Shown here piece after piece: positions 63,039 to 64,000 of a DNA stretch of 64,000 bases (its first letter is position 1; each line of letters opens with the position of its first letter). Origin of the DNA: Acidobacteriaceae bacterium (lineage in GTDB: Bacteria > Acidobacteriota > Terriglobia > Terriglobales > Acidobacteriaceae). Position numbers and translations under genes: made by a program. The stretch is from assembly GCA_003134995.1 (NCBI GenBank), contig PLDC01000005.1:124001-188000 (forward strand). The letters run 5' to 3'. The notes beneath the pieces are model-generated. The model was not told the origin of the DNA, did no database searches, and saw only the letters and a list, made by a program, of their open reading frames with translations.

Positions 63039-63482
63039 TCAGCGGCGGGAAAACTCGATCTTCCCTTCCGCCTCCGTGGGCACGCCGTTGCAGGTCGCGG
63101 GACGGTAGCGCCAGGTGCGTACGGTTCGCAGTACGTTGCGGTCACCAACGGGACCAACGCTTTGCAGAATCAGAGGACTATGCACTCGCCCGTCGGCGCC
63201 GATGATGAAGCTCACTTTGACTTTCAGCCCTGTTCCGGTCGGAACCAGCAGAGGATCGGGCGTGGTTAAGGCCTCCGGCGGTTGCGTAGCTTCGCAGCGC
63301 GCTCGAGCGCTCACGTGCGGGACATCGCTGAACTCGGCGGCACGCTTCGGCGTCTTCCATGTCTGGTGCTCACGCTCGGTCAAGGGAGCCTGCCGCAGTC
63401 GCGGAGACGGAGCCTGCACAGATGCGGCGCTGCTGGCGGGAGCGGCTATGATCAGAAGCAATGGCCAGACGCGACGAAGCAT
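63039..63482 (-). CDS. Small secreted TonB C-terminal domain protein
   Basis: 147 aa with a signal peptide (MLRRVWPLLLIIAAPASSAAS) and a TonB-C-like fold from about residue 75 (VKVSFIIGADGRVHSPLILQSVGPVGDRNVLRTVRTWRYRPATCNGVPTEAEGKIEF). It lacks the N-terminal membrane anchor and Pro-rich spacer of a true TonB, so it is unlikely to transduce energy by itself. Such orphan TonB-C proteins are common in Acidobacteriota; their role is unclear. Confidence 0.75.
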   Translation of the reverse strand: MLRRVWPLLLIIAAPASSAASVQAPSPRLRQAPLTEREHQTWKTPKRAAEFSDVPHVSARARCEATQPPEALTTPDPLLVPTGTGLKVKVSFIIGADGRVHSPLILQSVGPVGDRNVLRTVRTWRYRPATCNGVPTEAEGKIEFSRR

Positions 63483-63662
63483 TTTCTTGGAACCCTTCAG
63501 ACCAACACAAACAGCGCCTTATACTTATCGGCAAGTCTGGTGCCACGCTGATGCGGAGTTAAGTGTTTGGCTATCAGTGGGTTAAAGGGGGAGTGTCTGA
63601 CGCACAGGATTTTCAATGTGAACGCGGTTGCATATTTCAGACTCGGTGGCCCGTTTAGACGG

Positions 63663-64000
63663 CTATTTCCCGGCCGAGTGCCGGAGAGTCACCAGTGTAA
63701 TTTCGGGGGGACAATTTAAGCGCACCGGCACTCCCACAGTTCCCAGTCCGGCGGTGGTGTAAAGCGCGAGTGGACCGACCTGGTATCTTCCCAAAACATA
63801 TTTCTTCGCCATGCTCGGCAGATAGAGCGGAGGTAGCAGCGGAATTCTCACCTGGCCTCCGTGAGAGCGCCCTGAAAGCTGCAGGTCGACAGGAAAACGT
63901 GAAGCTTCGTCGGCGAAGTCGTGTTCGTGTGCGAGCAGAATGACGGCCTCGCCTGCGGGGACGTGACGCAAGGTCTCCTGCAAATCTGCGGTTCCGCCGA
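63663..64000 (-). CDS. Metallophosphoesterase, C-terminal part (truncated by window edge)
   Basis: The frame is open through the right edge, so the N-terminal half lies outside the window. The visible 112 residues hold AVILLAHEHDFADEA, VDLQLSGRSHGGQVRIPLLPPLYLPSMAKKYVLGRYQ and LALYTTAGLGTVGVPVRLNCPPEITLVTL. These match the C-terminal metal-site strands of YaeI-type phosphodiesterases; the usual SGHTHGGQ reads SGRSHGGQ, losing one His of the motif. It probably acts on a phospholipid-type or sugar phosphate substrate, not determinable here. Confidence 0.8.
   Translation of the reverse strand, partial: GGTADLQETLRHVPAGEAVILLAHEHDFADEASRFPVDLQLSGRSHGGQVRIPLLPPLYLPSMAKKYVLGRYQVGPLALYTTAGLGTVGVPVRLNCPPEITLVTLRHSAGK

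Overview
The window is about 57-58% G+C bacterial chromosome and looks like an Acidobacteriota genome of the Terriglobales/Koribacter kind. That call rests on three things: many secreted proteins built from Ig-like, FG-GAP, GloVer-type and HYDIN/ASPM-like repeats, a PilZ/TonB-type gene repertoire, and short REP-like palindromes. It is an inference from protein style; no rRNA marker is present. I saw no tRNA, rRNA, CRISPR array or intact insertion sequence.

Region 1 (1-18.6 kb) holds accessory secreted proteins: two tandem Ig-repeat proteins with a glycosidase-like C-terminal domain, a higBA toxin-antitoxin pair with a 19-nt palindromic operator candidate, an FG-GAP repeat protein, a response regulator beside a decayed one, three GloVer-repeat proteins, a Nudix hydrolase, and a large choice-of-anchor-D type protein with a good intrinsic terminator.

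Region 2 (18.65-46.4 kb) is a nearly unbroken minus-strand run of 21 genes, transcribed from 46.4 kb down to 18.65 kb. In transcription order it encodes a NusG/UpxY-type antiterminator, a Fis-type HTH protein, Wza, Wzz, an ExeA-like ATPase, a CpsD-like protein with a degenerate P-loop, a serine-acetyltransferase-like protein, an acyl-CoA dehydrogenase, a stand-alone adenylation enzyme, a stand-alone carrier protein, a WbaP-type initiating transferase, an A-T NRPS protein, a P450-C-A-T-TE NRPS megaenzyme, a Wzx flippase, a sulfotransferase, a GH10 xylanase, a Wzy/WaaL-type polymerase or ligase, a GDP-mannose-3,5-epimerase-like enzyme, a WecG/TagA transferase, a GT4 transferase and a second sulfotransferase. 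This is a Wzx/Wzy exopolysaccharide locus with a small NRPS system inside it. The dehydrogenase/adenylation/carrier trio has the signature of L-prolyl-to-pyrrole-2-carboxyl chemistry: the specificity residues read by eye are D-L-F-Y-L-A-L-V-C-K. The locus may therefore make a polysaccharide carrying an aromatic or peptidyl cap, or co-make a small pyrrolyl peptide.

Region 3 (47.1-64 kb) has a di-haem cytochrome protein, a GAF-TM-TonB fusion, UDP-glucose dehydrogenase plus UDP-xylose synthase (sugar supply that fits the locus next door), two secreted proteins, a REC-PilZ-PilZ protein, a DUF3179 protein, a PAS-PAS histidine kinase, a HAD hydrolase, a zinc-ribbon/SnoaL protein, a TonB-C protein and an edge-truncated metallophosphoesterase.

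The most striking single observation is in the DUF3179 gene (57966-59237). Its frame is open throughout except for one TGA, exactly where the family has the first Cys of its CxxC motif. Fifteen bases downstream begins the GGTCT loop of a perfect 6-bp hairpin, the same loop as the E. coli fdhF SECIS element. I read this as a candidate selenoprotein of a family I do not know as Sec-containing; a simple nonsense mutation is the alternative.
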